A stretch of DNA of 64,000 nt from Arthrobacter sp. OAP107 (GTDB taxonomy: Bacteria; Actinomycetota; Actinomycetes; Actinomycetales; Micrococcaceae). This document shows, piece by piece, positions 33,181 to 43,584 of this stretch; the stretch's first letter is position 1, and every line of letters begins with the position of its first letter. Made by a program: the position numbers and the translations under genes. The notes beneath the pieces are model-generated. The model saw only the letters and a program-made list of their open reading frames with translations. It ran no database searches and had not been told where the DNA came from. Location of the stretch: positions 1,116,001-1,180,000 of the forward strand of contig NZ_JBEPOK010000001.1 of NCBI RefSeq assembly GCF_040546765.1, written 5' to 3'.

Positions 33181-33980
33181 ACGGCGATCGGTGCCTTGAT
33201 CGTGGGATGGTGCCGGTAGCCCACCACTTCGAAGTCGTCCAGCGTGTAGTCGAAGATCGACGCCGGCTTGCGGGTGATCTTCAGCTGCGGGTACTCGTAC
33301 GGTTCCCGGTCCAGCTGCTTCAGGACCTGGTCCATGTGGTTGTCGTAGATATGCACGTCGCCGCCGGTCCAGACGAATTCGCCGGGCTCGAGGCCGGTCT
33401 GCTGCGCCAGCATGCAGGTGAGCAGCGAGTACGAGGCGATGTTGAACGGCACGCCCAGGAACATGTCCGCCGAGCGCTGGTACAGCTGGCACGAGAGCTT
33501 GCCGTCCGCAACATAGAACTGGAAGAACGCGTGGCAGGGCGGCAGCGCCATGTCCTTGAGCTCGCTCACGTTCCAGGCCGAGACGATGTGCCGGCGCGAG
33601 TCCGGGTTCGACTTCAGGCCCTCCACGAGCTCGGCGATCTGGTCGATGTGACCGCCGTCCGGGGTGGGCCAGCTCCGCCACTGAACGCCGTAGACTGGCC
33701 CGAGTTCACCATCGGCATCGGCCCACTCGTTCCAGATGGTGACGCCCTGGTCCTGCATCCACTTCACGTTGGAGTCGCCGCGGAGGAACCACAGCAGCTC
33801 GACGGCGACGGACTTGAAGTGCACCCGCTTGGTGGTGATCAGCGGGAAGCTTTCGCCCAGATCGAAGCGTATTTGGCGCCCGAAAACGCTGCTGGTTCCG
33901 GTGCCGGTGCGGTCTGATTTGTGCGTGCCGTTGGCCATGACGTCGCGCAGAAGGTCTTCATAGGGCGTTGGGGTGCTCAC
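33177..33980 (-). CDS. thyA: thymidylate synthase
   Basis: A 267-residue enzyme that methylates dUMP to dTMP with methylene-tetrahydrofolate. Catalytic Cys149 lies in LPPCHAFFQFYV; RRHIVSAWNV, YQRSADMFLGVPFN and the C-terminal APIAV are canonical. Length equals the family standard (264). The GTG start at 33980 has TAGACT 6 nt upstream, giving a leaderless mRNA, and it overlaps dfrA by 4 nt downstream. Confidence 0.97.
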   Translation of the reverse strand: MSTPTPYEDLLRDVMANGTHKSDRTGTGTSSVFGRQIRFDLGESFPLITTKRVHFKSVAVELLWFLRGDSNVKWMQDQGVTIWNEWADADGELGPVYGVQWRSWPTPDGGHIDQIAELVEGLKSNPDSRRHIVSAWNVSELKDMALPPCHAFFQFYVADGKLSCQLYQRSADMFLGVPFNIASYSLLTCMLAQQTGLEPGEFVWTGGDVHIYDNHMDQVLKQLDREPYEYPQLKITRKPASIFDYTLDDFEVVGYRHHPTIKAPIAV

Positions 33981-33986
33981 CCGTCC

Positions 33987-33992
33987 AGTCTA
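33987..33992 (-). promoter_or_regulatory. -10 element, leaderless thyA-dfrA operon
   Basis: TAGACT exactly 6 nt before the GTG at 33980. Confidence 0.55.
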
Positions 33993-34070
33993 TGGGATCT
34001 GCATAACGCCCTTCGGCATTGCCTATTACGCTTCCATCGCCGAGCCGACCAAGCCAACACCCCGCAACCC

Positions 34071-35042
34071 TCAGTCGTCGAAGGGTTTGAACTGCTCCAC
34101 GGACACGATTCTGCTCCTGCTGCCGTGCGCCACATGGCAGATGATCATTTCCCCCGGGGCGAGGTACGGGTCAGCCACCGGCAGCAGTCCCTTGAGCCGC
34201 GGGGTCATGTAACCGGCAAGCTGGCCCAGCACCGTGGGGAGGGCGGGCCGGTGGGTGCACAGCACCACCGCGCGCTGCTTGTCGAACAATGCGTCGACGA
34301 CGGCGGCCGTTTTTTTCGGGTTCCGGGCATGCCGGTGCTCCGTCAGGGCATCCACCAGTTTCACCTTGGCATCCGAGGACTTGACGTAGGGGGCGATGGT
34401 GGCCACGCAGCGCAGCCACGGGCTGCTGACCACGCGCAGCGGTTTCCACGCCTTCAGCAGCCTGTGCACCGCCTGCGCCTGGCGGACGCCGGTGGCGGCC
34501 AGGGGGCGCTCTCCCTCCGCCTTGGTCCACGAGGATCGCGGCTTGGCCTTGGCATGGCGCACGACGACGAGCGGCCAGGTTTGCAGTTCCTCGCGGGCAT
34601 GCGCCGCGGCCAGGTATTCCAGCGGCGCCCGGTCCGAGGGGTTGGACAGCAGTTCGGCCGCACGCTCCGGGGCGCACCACATGACGCTGTCCACCTCCTT
34701 GCCGTCGGGCCGCAGGGAATTGCCGGTCACCTCGACGGCCCAGTAATGAACAACCTTCAGTCCGGCGGAGACGTGGTAGTGGATGGGCGGGAGCGGGATG
34801 CCGAGGGGCGCCACGAGGCCGATCTCCTCCTCCACCTCGCGGACGGCGCACTCGGGCACCGTTTCCCCGGGGTCAAGCTTGCCCTTGGGCCAGGACCAGT
34901 CGTCGTATCGCGGGCGGTGGATCAGGAGGACTTCCAGCTGGTCCTTCTTGACGCGCCAAGGAACGGCGCCGGCGGCCGTGACGGCGACCGGCTCGCCCGG
35001 GTGATCTGTCTGATCCGCAATGGGTGAGTCGCTGCTCTTCAA
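34071..35042 (-). CDS. mutT1: Nudix hydrolase with C-terminal histidine phosphatase domain (MutT1-like)
   Basis: A 323-residue two-domain protein. The Nudix box GKLDPGETVPECAVREVEEEIG spans about 54-76 (given here as GKLDPGE and REVEEEIG), and a histidine phosphatase domain follows with VVVRHAKAK near 160. Mycobacterial MutT1 with the same layout hydrolyses 8-oxo-dGTP and diadenosine polyphosphates, sanitising the nucleotide pool. It starts at TTG, 11 nt after the ppk stop; the mutT1-ppk neighbourhood is conserved in actinobacteria. AGGAA precedes the TTG. Confidence 0.9.
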   Translation of the reverse strand: MKSSDSPIADQTDHPGEPVAVTAAGAVPWRVKKDQLEVLLIHRPRYDDWSWPKGKLDPGETVPECAVREVEEEIGLVAPLGIPLPPIHYHVSAGLKVVHYWAVEVTGNSLRPDGKEVDSVMWCAPERAAELLSNPSDRAPLEYLAAAHAREELQTWPLVVVRHAKAKPRSSWTKAEGERPLAATGVRQAQAVHRLLKAWKPLRVVSSPWLRCVATIAPYVKSSDAKVKLVDALTEHRHARNPKKTAAVVDALFDKQRAVVLCTHRPALPTVLGQLAGYMTPRLKGLLPVADPYLAPGEMIICHVAHGSRSRIVSVEQFKPFDD

Positions 35043-35053
35043 AGGCCGGGTTC

Positions 35054-37303
<2,250 letters not shown>

Positions 37304-37407
37304 GCGCTCTCCTTGAGTACTGGCGGGTTTAGTTTCAACCTTACAAGCATTAACCCGTCCGGGACCCGAAGATTTCGGGGCCGCGGCAGGCGGGCCGGAG
37401 GGTGCGG

Positions 37408-38379
37408 TCAGCGTCCCTGGAGCGGCCCGTACATGACGTCCATGTCCCAGCGCGTGAAGCCCAGCCGCCGGTACAGCGAGACGGCCGGGGTGTTGTCCGC
37501 ATCCGTGTACAGCATGACGGCGTGCAGGCCCTGCTGCTGGAGGTGCCGGATCCCGGCGATGGTCAGCGCCTTGCCCAGGCCCATGCCCTGCGCGGCCGGC
37601 GTAACGCCCACCACATACACCTCGCCGATGGCCGGATGAGGTCCGTGCTGCGGATGCACCTTGGTCCAGTGGTAGCCGAGGAGCCGCCCGTCCCGGTCCT
37701 CGGCCAGGAGGAAACCCGCGGGGTCGAACCAGGCTTCGTCCATCCGGGCCTGCAGGTCGGCCCTGGTGAGGGAGCCCTGCTCCGGGTGGTGCGCGAAAGC
37801 CTGACGGTTGGCCACGAGCCAGGCCTCCTCATCCTTGCCCGGCACAAAGGCGCGGATCGAGACCCCGTCCGGAAGACCGGCGTCGGGCAGGTCAGCGGCG
37901 GCGGTGGTGAGCCGCATCTTCCACAGCTCCCGGACCGGTCCGTAGCCGTACCGGGCTGCCAGGTCCGCGGCTGCCTCATGGTTGCCGTGCGACCAGGCCT
38001 TCAGCCCGTCCAGGCCGCGGGAGGACTTGAGCGTGCCCACGAGCCGGTCCGCCACGCCCTGGTTCCGGTAGCTGGGGTGCACCGCGATTTCCGCGACGCC
38101 CGTCCCGTCCGGCTCCTCGACGACGACCGCGAAACCGGCCAGGTCCTGTGCGGTGGCAGGGTCCGACTGCTCGTCGGGGGCGTAGAGGGCAAGGGTCAGC
38201 AGCGTGTGCGGGCCAGTGTCCGCCGCGCGCATGGTCACGAGCGTCTGTTCGGAAATGGGGGGATTGCCATCCGATTCCTCGGCGGCGGCCAGCAGGGCAC
38301 GGACATCCCGCAACAGCTCGTCATCCACGCCGCCCTTGATGACAAGGACAGGCCATTTCTCGGGGTGTGCTGGACTCAT
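37408..38379 (-). CDS. mshD: mycothiol synthase
   Basis: A 323-residue acetyltransferase with two GNAT domains that acetylates Cys-GlcN-Ins in the last step of mycothiol synthesis. Evidence: VAEIAVHPSYRNQGVADRLV (first GNAT) and GEVYVVGVTPAAQGMGLGKAL with TRWDMDVMY at the end (second). It shows that the host uses mycothiol as its main thiol, which bears on the ygiC-like gene at 1743-2966. The ATG has TAGCCT 6 nt upstream. It neighbours glnR as in mycobacteria. Confidence 0.93.
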   Translation of the reverse strand: MSPAHPEKWPVLVIKGGVDDELLRDVRALLAAAEESDGNPPISEQTLVTMRAADTGPHTLLTLALYAPDEQSDPATAQDLAGFAVVVEEPDGTGVAEIAVHPSYRNQGVADRLVGTLKSSRGLDGLKAWSHGNHEAAADLAARYGYGPVRELWKMRLTTAAADLPDAGLPDGVSIRAFVPGKDEEAWLVANRQAFAHHPEQGSLTRADLQARMDEAWFDPAGFLLAEDRDGRLLGYHWTKVHPQHGPHPAIGEVYVVGVTPAAQGMGLGKALTIAGIRHLQQQGLHAVMLYTDADNTPAVSLYRRLGFTRWDMDVMYGPLQGR

Positions 38380-38385
38380 GCTGTA

Positions 38386-38391
38386 AGGCTA
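38386..38391 (-). promoter_or_regulatory. -10 element, leaderless mshD
   Basis: TAGCCT exactly 6 nt before the ATG at 38379. Confidence 0.45.
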
Positions 38392-38398
38392 TACGGAC

Positions 38399-38450
38399 GC
38401 CGCCCGGGCGTGCCCGATTTGGAAGCCGCCCGGGCGTGCCCGATTTGGAA
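38399..38450. repeat. 26-bp tandem duplication
   Basis: Two perfect copies (38399-38424 and 38425-38450) beginning GCCGCCCGGGCG and ending GATTTGGAA. The second copy supplies the -35 element TTGGAA of the short unit that follows. Confidence 0.9.
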
Positions 38451-38473
38451 CAGGCCGTGGCGCCCCGTATAGT
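38445..38473 (+). promoter_or_regulatory. strong promoter of a short transcription unit
   Basis: TTGGAA (38445-38450) and TATAGT (38468-38473) with the ideal 17-nt spacer, pointing right into a region without an annotated gene; transcription should begin near 38480. Confidence 0.6.
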
Positions 38474-38493
38474 CGTTACCTCAGCCGGCAATC

Positions 38494-38565
38494 ATGCAGG
38501 TTGTGAGGGGGATCCACCACTGGGGTGGCCTCGATACGTTCGACCCGTATGTCCTCCACGTCTAA
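38494..38565 (+). CDS. possible 23-residue peptide, or structured small RNA
   Basis: Directly downstream of a strong promoter and upstream of a strong terminator is a frame ATG CAG GTT GTG to TAA encoding MQVVRGIHHWGGLDTFDPYV plus LHV. No good ribosome site precedes it. The same DNA can fold as a tRNA-like RNA: GGGGGAT (38507-38513) with GTCCTCC (38551-38557), a hairpin CCACC/GGTGG, and a T-arm-like ATACG-TTCGACC-CGTAT (38534-38550). Whether it is a peptide gene or an RNA cannot be settled from sequence; the transcript itself is well supported. Confidence 0.4.
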   Translation: MQVVRGIHHWGGLDTFDPYVLHV

Positions 38566-38574
38566 GTAAGTTAG

Positions 38575-38622
38575 AAAATGCAGAACGGCCCGGCTCTCGT
38601 GAGCCGGGCCGTTCTGCATTTT
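38575..38622. terminator. bidirectional terminator between the short unit and glnR
   Basis: A 22-bp perfect stem (38575-38596 with 38601-38622), loop TCGT, with A-rich and T-rich flanks, so it can end transcripts from both sides. Confidence 0.9.
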
Positions 38623-38658
38623 CGCTTTTGTTGGGCCTTGGATACGGGGCTCCGGGCC

Positions 38659-39357
38659 CTACGCCTCCGTGAGTTCATCCTCCTGCTGGCGCATCAGCGT
38701 GAGCCGGTAGCCCACGTTACGCACCGTGCTGATGAGGTTCTCGTGGTCGGCGCCCAGTTTGGCGCGCAGCCGCCGGACGTGGACGTCCACGGTCCGGGTG
38801 CCGCCGTAGTAGTCGTATCCCCACACCTCCGTGAGGAGCTGCTGCCGGGTGAAAACCCGGCCCGGGTGCTGCGCGAGGTACTTCAGGAGTTCGAATTCCT
38901 TGAAGGTCAGGTTCAGTGCCGCGCCGTTGACACGCGCCGTATAGCTCGCCTCGTCAATTACGACGCCGGCAGCCCGGATTTCGGAGGGAGCCTCCTCCTG
39001 CTCCGGTACAGCCCGGGCAACACAGAGGCGGATCCGTGCCTCCACTTCGGCCGGCCCCGCCGAATCGAGCACGATGTCATCCACGGCCCAGGCGGAGGAA
39101 ACGGCCGCCATGCCGCCCTCGGTGAGGATCAGCACCAGCGGTGCGCTGAGGCCGGTGGCCTTCAGGAGCTGGGTCAGGGAGCGGGCGCCCACGAGATCTT
39201 TGCGCGCATCCAAAAGGACGATGTCGCAGGGGTCTGTCTCCAGCAGCGCGGTGGGCTCCGCGGGCAGGATGTGCACCCGGTGGTTCAGGAGTTCCAAGGC
39301 AGGCAGAATGTCCACCGATGACCCGGTGCTGTTGGTCAGTAACAGGATGTGCGACAT
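38659..39357 (-). CDS. glnR: GlnR-type OmpR-family transcriptional regulator
   Basis: A 232-residue response-regulator-like protein: receiver domain (about 1-118) with LLDARKD placing Asp50, and a C-terminal winged helix (LTFKEFELLKYLAQ, GTRTVDVHVRRLRAKLG). The receiver sequence (HILLLTNSTGSSVDILPALELL, TEGGMAAVSSAWAVDDIVLD) is characteristic of actinobacterial GlnR, the global nitrogen regulator that works without a partner kinase. Position beside mshD is conserved. The ATG at 39357 follows GGAGGA. Confidence 0.88.
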   Translation of the reverse strand: MSHILLLTNSTGSSVDILPALELLNHRVHILPAEPTALLETDPCDIVLLDARKDLVGARSLTQLLKATGLSAPLVLILTEGGMAAVSSAWAVDDIVLDSAGPAEVEARIRLCVARAVPEQEEAPSEIRAAGVVIDEASYTARVNGAALNLTFKEFELLKYLAQHPGRVFTRQQLLTEVWGYDYYGGTRTVDVHVRRLRAKLGADHENLISTVRNVGYRLTLMRQQEDELTEA

Positions 39358-39560
39358 TATTCCTCCAAGGGGCTGTCCGCGCATCGTCGGGCGACTGAGC
39401 TGATGTTTGAGTATACCCAACGGCTCCCGGACCGACACTGATGGGCCGCACCCGCGTGCCTTGTTTACGACATATGGCGTTCAGATAGGGCAGGATTGAA
39501 ACCGTCAGGGGGCCGAGCCCTGCCCGCCAACGGCACAGCCAGGATGAGGTCGCAGCAGAT

Positions 39561-40370
39561 TTGAGTGCAGAGTCCGAGATGAGTACGCCACGGCCGGCCC
39601 GCGAGGTGATCCCTCCGGCCGCTGAAGGCCGGACGCTCCAGTCATGGAGCATCGGAGTCGTTGGCCTGGCGGGCCTGGCCACGCTGGTGGCCAGTGTCTT
39701 CCGGACTCCGGATGTCCTCCTCGCGGTGGCCGTGCTTTTTGCCCTGGGGATCGGTGTCGGCTGGCCGCATTACCTGGATATCCCTGCCAAGAAAACCCTC
39801 GCCGCCGTGATCGGCCTGTCCGGGGCAGGCTCGGCCGTTGCGGCCACTTTCGCGGCCGCCCCCGGCTATCTCAACTGGACGCCGGGCTTCATCGCACTGG
39901 GTGTCACCGCGGTCTTCCTTGTCCAGCTGGTGCGCGGCACCGGCCAGGCGCAGCGCCTCGAGTCGACGCTCGGCTGCAGCGTGGGGGTCCTGCTGTCCTG
40001 CCTGGGGTCCGGCTGGATCGCCGGCGCCAGGTTCAACGGTGTTAAGGAGATGGTGCTGGTGGCTGGGATCAGCGCCGCCGTCGCACTGCTCGCCGGCCTC
40101 ATCCGGTGGCCGGACCGGATTATTGCGCCCCTGGGCATCACCCTGGCCGGACTGGCGGGGCCGCTGGCCGGGCTGGTGTTCTCGGACATCGCCGTGTTGC
40201 CCGCTGCCGTGTTCGGCGTGGTGGTAGGGGCAGTCCTGGTCAGTTTCCGCCGGCTGGTGACCCTTCGCGGGGCTCCGCTGAACTTTCCGGCTGCCCTGGG
40301 CATGGGTTTGGCGCCGATCGCGGCGGTCGGTTCGCTCGCTTACTTCATAGACAAACTACTCATCTCCTGA
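39561..40370 (+). CDS. multi-helix membrane protein
   Basis: A 269-residue protein with about eight hydrophobic segments from residue 30 to the C-terminus (GLAGLATLVASVF, LLAVAVLFALGIGVGW, and a final SLAYFIDKLLIS). No transporter signature is visible and I do not recognise a family. Start is TTG at 39561 with GAGG 12 nt upstream, or ATG at 39579. It is divergent from glnR with a 203-nt gap and could be under nitrogen control; that is inference. Confidence 0.75.
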   Translation: MSAESEMSTPRPAREVIPPAAEGRTLQSWSIGVVGLAGLATLVASVFRTPDVLLAVAVLFALGIGVGWPHYLDIPAKKTLAAVIGLSGAGSAVAATFAAAPGYLNWTPGFIALGVTAVFLVQLVRGTGQAQRLESTLGCSVGVLLSCLGSGWIAGARFNGVKEMVLVAGISAAVALLAGLIRWPDRIIAPLGITLAGLAGPLAGLVFSDIAVLPAAVFGVVVGAVLVSFRRLVTLRGAPLNFPAALGMGLAPIAAVGSLAYFIDKLLIS

Positions 40371-40375
40371 CGGGT

Positions 40376-40381
40376 TAGGAT
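40376..40381 (+). promoter_or_regulatory. -10 element, leaderless 37-residue membrane protein
   Basis: TAGGAT exactly 6 nt before the ATG at 40388. Confidence 0.55.
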
Positions 40382-40387
40382 GGCATC

Positions 40388-40501
40388 ATGTCCGTACTTG
40401 CATTTGAAATCTTCTTCCTTGTCCTGCTCGGCGTAGCCAGCCTGTCCATGGCCTGGTTTGCCGGTTTTGTTGTCTACCGTCTGTTCAAAGGTCAGCGGTA
40501 A
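40388..40501 (+). CDS. 37-residue single-helix membrane protein
   Basis: A small gene of 38 codons (MSVLAFEIFFLVLLGVASLS and a basic end RLFKGQR) with one transmembrane helix. Its ATG has TAGGAT 6 nt upstream, the same leaderless layout as about fourteen other genes here, and codon use is GC-rich at third positions. It lies 17 nt after a membrane protein gene and 33 nt before the nitrobindin-like gene. Function unknown; such peptides often regulate membrane proteins. Confidence 0.65.
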   Translation: MSVLAFEIFFLVLLGVASLSMAWFAGFVVYRLFKGQR

Positions 40502-40534
40502 ACCCCTGCTTAGCGGTTTCGAGAGGTAGCGGCT

Positions 40535-41167
40535 GTGCCTATTGAAATTCCTACGGACCTCACCCCCGAACTGGTTCCCCTCTCCTGGCTCATTGGCGAG
40601 TGGGAGGGCCGCGGCCGGCTCGGAGCTGGTGATGAAGGTTCAGAGCACTTCCTGCAGCATGTCTCCTTCACCCACAACGGTCTGCCCTACCTGCAGTACC
40701 GTGCGGAAAGCTGGCTGACCGACGAGGACGGTACCAGGCTCCGGCCGCTCACTGTTGAGACCGGTTTTTGGGCCTTGGAGCGCAAGCAGCTGGAGGCCGA
40801 CAGCGGCCCCGGCCTGGTTCCAGGGGACATCGTGCCCGTACTGAAAAGCGCCGACGAGGTGGAGGCCCTCCGCAACAAGGATGGCGGCTTCGACATCTCG
40901 GTCTCCATCAGCCACCCCGGCGGCATCTCTGAGCTGTACTACGGGCAGATTAAGGGCCCGCAGATCCAGCTCAGCACCGACATGGTGATGCGCGGCAGCC
41001 ACTCCAAGGAATACAGTGCGGCCACCAGGATCTTCGGGCTGGTTGACGGCAACCTGCTCTGGCGCTGGGACGTGGCCACCGGCAGCCCCTCGGCCGGCGG
41101 CACGGTCTCGGAGGCCGGCAACGGGCTTGAGGCACACGCCTCGGCGTTCCTTAAAAAGGTGTCCTGA
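40535..41167 (+). CDS. nitrobindin-like (FABP-family) heme-binding protein
   Basis: A 210-residue beta-barrel protein of the nitrobindin/THAP4-like family, which binds ferric heme and may isomerise peroxynitrite. Signature LIGEWEGRGRLG (19-30) starts the barrel, and TDMVMRGSHSKEYSAATR carries the region of the proximal histidine. The start is GTG with GAGAGG upstream. It may be cotranscribed with the 37-residue gene. Confidence 0.87.
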   Translation: MPIEIPTDLTPELVPLSWLIGEWEGRGRLGAGDEGSEHFLQHVSFTHNGLPYLQYRAESWLTDEDGTRLRPLTVETGFWALERKQLEADSGPGLVPGDIVPVLKSADEVEALRNKDGGFDISVSISHPGGISELYYGQIKGPQIQLSTDMVMRGSHSKEYSAATRIFGLVDGNLLWRWDVATGSPSAGGTVSEAGNGLEAHASAFLKKVS

Positions 41168-41287
41168 CCGCACCGCCGTGCCATGCGGCACACTGTGTTC
41201 CGGCTGCTCTGTTCGTCGGCGTTCCCTTCGGCTACCTTGGCCTCAGGTCCCATACCTGAGTTCCGCAGCAACCTGATGGAGTGTCCG

Positions 41288-42010
41288 ATGGATGAGTCCC
41301 AGCCCCCGGCTGACTACAGCGACCTCAAAGCCGTCTACTTTAATGGCACGCTCAAGCGTTCGCCGGAGAAGTCCAACACCGAGGGCCTGATCACGGTGAG
41401 CCGGCTGATCATGGAGAAGCAAGGTGTGGCCACGAGGGTCATCCGTACCGTTGACCACGACGTAGCCAGCGGCGTGTACCCGGACATGCGCGAGCACGGC
41501 TGGGTAACCGATGAATGGCCGGAGCTGTATCCGGCCGTTAAGGAAGCGGACATCGTGGTGGTGGCCGGACCCATCTGGCTGGGGGACAACTCCTCCCAGA
41601 CCAAGAAGCTCATCGAGCGGCTCTACGCGCACTCGGGCCAGCTTAATGAGAAGGGCCAGTGGGCTTATTACCCGAAGGTGGGCGGCTGCCTGATCACCGG
41701 CAACGAGGACGGCATCAAGCACTGTTCCATGAACGTCCTTTACAGCCTGCAGCATATCGGCTTCAGCATTCCGCCGCAGGCCGATGCCGGCTGGATTGGT
41801 CCCGTTGGGCCGGGACCCAGCTACCTGGATGAGGGGTCGGGTGGCCCGGAAAGCGACTTCACGAACAGGAACACCACGTTCATGACGTGGAACCTCCTGC
41901 ATCTGGCCCGGACGCTCAAGGACGCCGGCGGAATTCCCGCCTACGGCAACCTTCCGGAAGAATGGAAGGCCGGAACCAAATTCGGTTTCGAAAACCCGGA
42001 ATACCGCTAG
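41288..42010 (+). CDS. flavodoxin-like NADPH-dependent FMN reductase
   Basis: A 240-residue protein with a flavodoxin-like fold: FNGTLKRSPEKSNTEGLI is the FMN phosphate loop region, and VVAGPIWLGDNSSQTKKLIERL with GGCLITGNEDG complete the flavin site. It probably reduces quinones, azo compounds or flavins with NAD(P)H. ATG at 41288 is chosen for the GGAG 8 nt upstream; ATG at 41276 is an alternative. Separate from the ygfZ gene by 41 nt. Confidence 0.85.
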   Translation: MDESQPPADYSDLKAVYFNGTLKRSPEKSNTEGLITVSRLIMEKQGVATRVIRTVDHDVASGVYPDMREHGWVTDEWPELYPAVKEADIVVVAGPIWLGDNSSQTKKLIERLYAHSGQLNEKGQWAYYPKVGGCLITGNEDGIKHCSMNVLYSLQHIGFSIPPQADAGWIGPVGPGPSYLDEGSGGPESDFTNRNTTFMTWNLLHLARTLKDAGGIPAYGNLPEEWKAGTKFGFENPEYR

Positions 42011-42051
42011 GTGGCCGGAATACCCTCCCAGCCAAGGACGTTCCCCTTCAT

Positions 42052-43137
42052 ATGACTACCAAGAGCCCTCTGTTGTCGCGCCCTGGCGCCGTTGAAGCGG
42101 GCGGCCCCGACGCCGGCGTCGCGTCCCACTACGGCGAGCCCCTCCGGGAGCAGCGCGCCCTGGCGTCCGGAACCGCCGTCGTCGATCTTTCCCACCGAGG
42201 CGTGGTGACGGTCACCGGACCGGACCGCCTGAGCTGGCTCAACACGCTGTCCTCCCAGCAGGTCACCAACCTGCAGCCCGGTGAGTCCAGCGAGCTGCTG
42301 CTGCTGAGTGTGCAGGGACGCATCGAATTCGATGCCTGCGTCGTCGACGACGGCGGGACCACCTGGCTGATTGTTGAGGCGGCCGAAGCGGGTCCGCTGG
42401 CGGAGTGGCTGACCAGGATGAAGTTCATGCTCCGGGTCGAGGTGGCTGATGTCTCGGCTGACTGGGCGGTGGTGGGATCCACCAAGGCAGTGCCCGAATG
42501 GTCCGGCCTGGTGGTGTGGCAGGATCCCTGGCCGCACGTCGGGACAGGCGGCTACTCCTACGCTGTGGTCCCGGAGGACACCCATCCCGGCTCCGAACGC
42601 CCGTGGTTCGAATACCTTGTGCCCGCCGCCGAGCTCGAGCAGACGGTGGGGGACCGCAGGCTCGCAGGCGTCCTCTCCGCCGAAGCCCTGCGGGTGGCCG
42701 CCTGGCGTCCGCGGCTCGGCGCGGAAACGGACGACAAGACCATTCCGCACGAACTGGACCTGCTCCGCACCGCAGTGCACCTGGCCAAGGGCTGCTACAA
42801 GGGCCAGGAGACGATCGCCCGCGTCCACAACCTTGGCCACCCGCCGCGGCGCCTCGTGTTCCTGCAGCTCGACGGCTCCCAGCACACCTTGCCCGCCCCC
42901 GGCAGTGAAGTCCGGGTGGGGGAGCGCAAGGTGGGCACCGTGACGTCCGTGGCACAGCACTACGAGATGGGCCCCATCGCGCTGGCAGTCATCAAGCGTT
43001 CGGTCGCCCCGGATGAAATACTGACGGTAATGGACGGGGATGAACCGTACACAGCCGCGCAGGAAGTGATCGTGGCGCCCGACGCCGGACAGGTCGTCGG
43101 AAGGCAGACAGGATTCCTGAGGGGGACCCACAGATGA
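42052..43137 (+). CDS. ygfZ: folate-binding iron-sulfur maturation protein YgfZ
   Basis: A 361-residue GcvT-like, tetrahydrofolate-binding protein used in iron-sulfur cluster repair and assembly. The hallmark KGCYKGQE lies at residues 246-253, with the essential Cys248. An N-terminal LSHRGVVTVTGPDRLSWL and C-terminal barrel are typical. The ATG at 42052 lies 41 nt after the flavoprotein stop; its stop overlaps the ankyrin gene (ATGA), suggesting coupling. Confidence 0.93.
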   Translation: MTTKSPLLSRPGAVEAGGPDAGVASHYGEPLREQRALASGTAVVDLSHRGVVTVTGPDRLSWLNTLSSQQVTNLQPGESSELLLLSVQGRIEFDACVVDDGGTTWLIVEAAEAGPLAEWLTRMKFMLRVEVADVSADWAVVGSTKAVPEWSGLVVWQDPWPHVGTGGYSYAVVPEDTHPGSERPWFEYLVPAAELEQTVGDRRLAGVLSAEALRVAAWRPRLGAETDDKTIPHELDLLRTAVHLAKGCYKGQETIARVHNLGHPPRRLVFLQLDGSQHTLPAPGSEVRVGERKVGTVTSVAQHYEMGPIALAVIKRSVAPDEILTVMDGDEPYTAAQEVIVAPDAGQVVGRQTGFLRGTHR

Positions 43138-43580
43138 CAGACTCCACCGCGCCCGACGCACACCCTTCGCAGCAGCCCGCTGCCCAGGGGCCAGCATCGC
43201 AGGGGCCAGATGAGGAAACTCTTGCGCTGGCGCATACCCTCTTCGACGCCGCCCGGAACGGCGACACCGAGCTGCTGCGCAGCTACCTCAACGCCGGCGC
43301 CCCGGCCACGATGACCAACTACGCCGGCGACTCGCTGCTGATGCTCGCCGCCTACCACGGCCACGCCGAGACCGTGCAGCTCATCCTGCACCACGGCGGT
43401 GACGCCAACGCCGCCAACGACCGCGGGCAGACCCCGCTGGCTGGTGCGGTGTTCAAGGGCTACTCGGACGTCGCCAGGGCACTGATTGACGCGGGAGCAG
43501 ATCCCGACGCCGGCTCCCCGTCGGCGCGCGACGCCGCCCGGATGTTCGCCCGGGACGACATCCTGGAATTGCTGGGCTGA
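43134..43580 (+). CDS. ankyrin repeat protein
   Basis: A 148-residue soluble protein with three to four ankyrin repeats (GDTELLRSYLNAGAPA, GDSLLMLAAYHGHAE, GQTPLAGAVFKGYSD, each about 33 residues). It mediates protein-protein contacts; no enzyme part is visible. Coupled to ygfZ by a 4-nt overlap and read into the exporter gene 4 nt later. Confidence 0.9.
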   Translation: MTDSTAPDAHPSQQPAAQGPASQGPDEETLALAHTLFDAARNGDTELLRSYLNAGAPATMTNYAGDSLLMLAAYHGHAETVQLILHHGGDANAANDRGQTPLAGAVFKGYSDVARALIDAGADPDAGSPSARDAARMFARDDILELLG

Positions 43581-43584
43581 GCTT

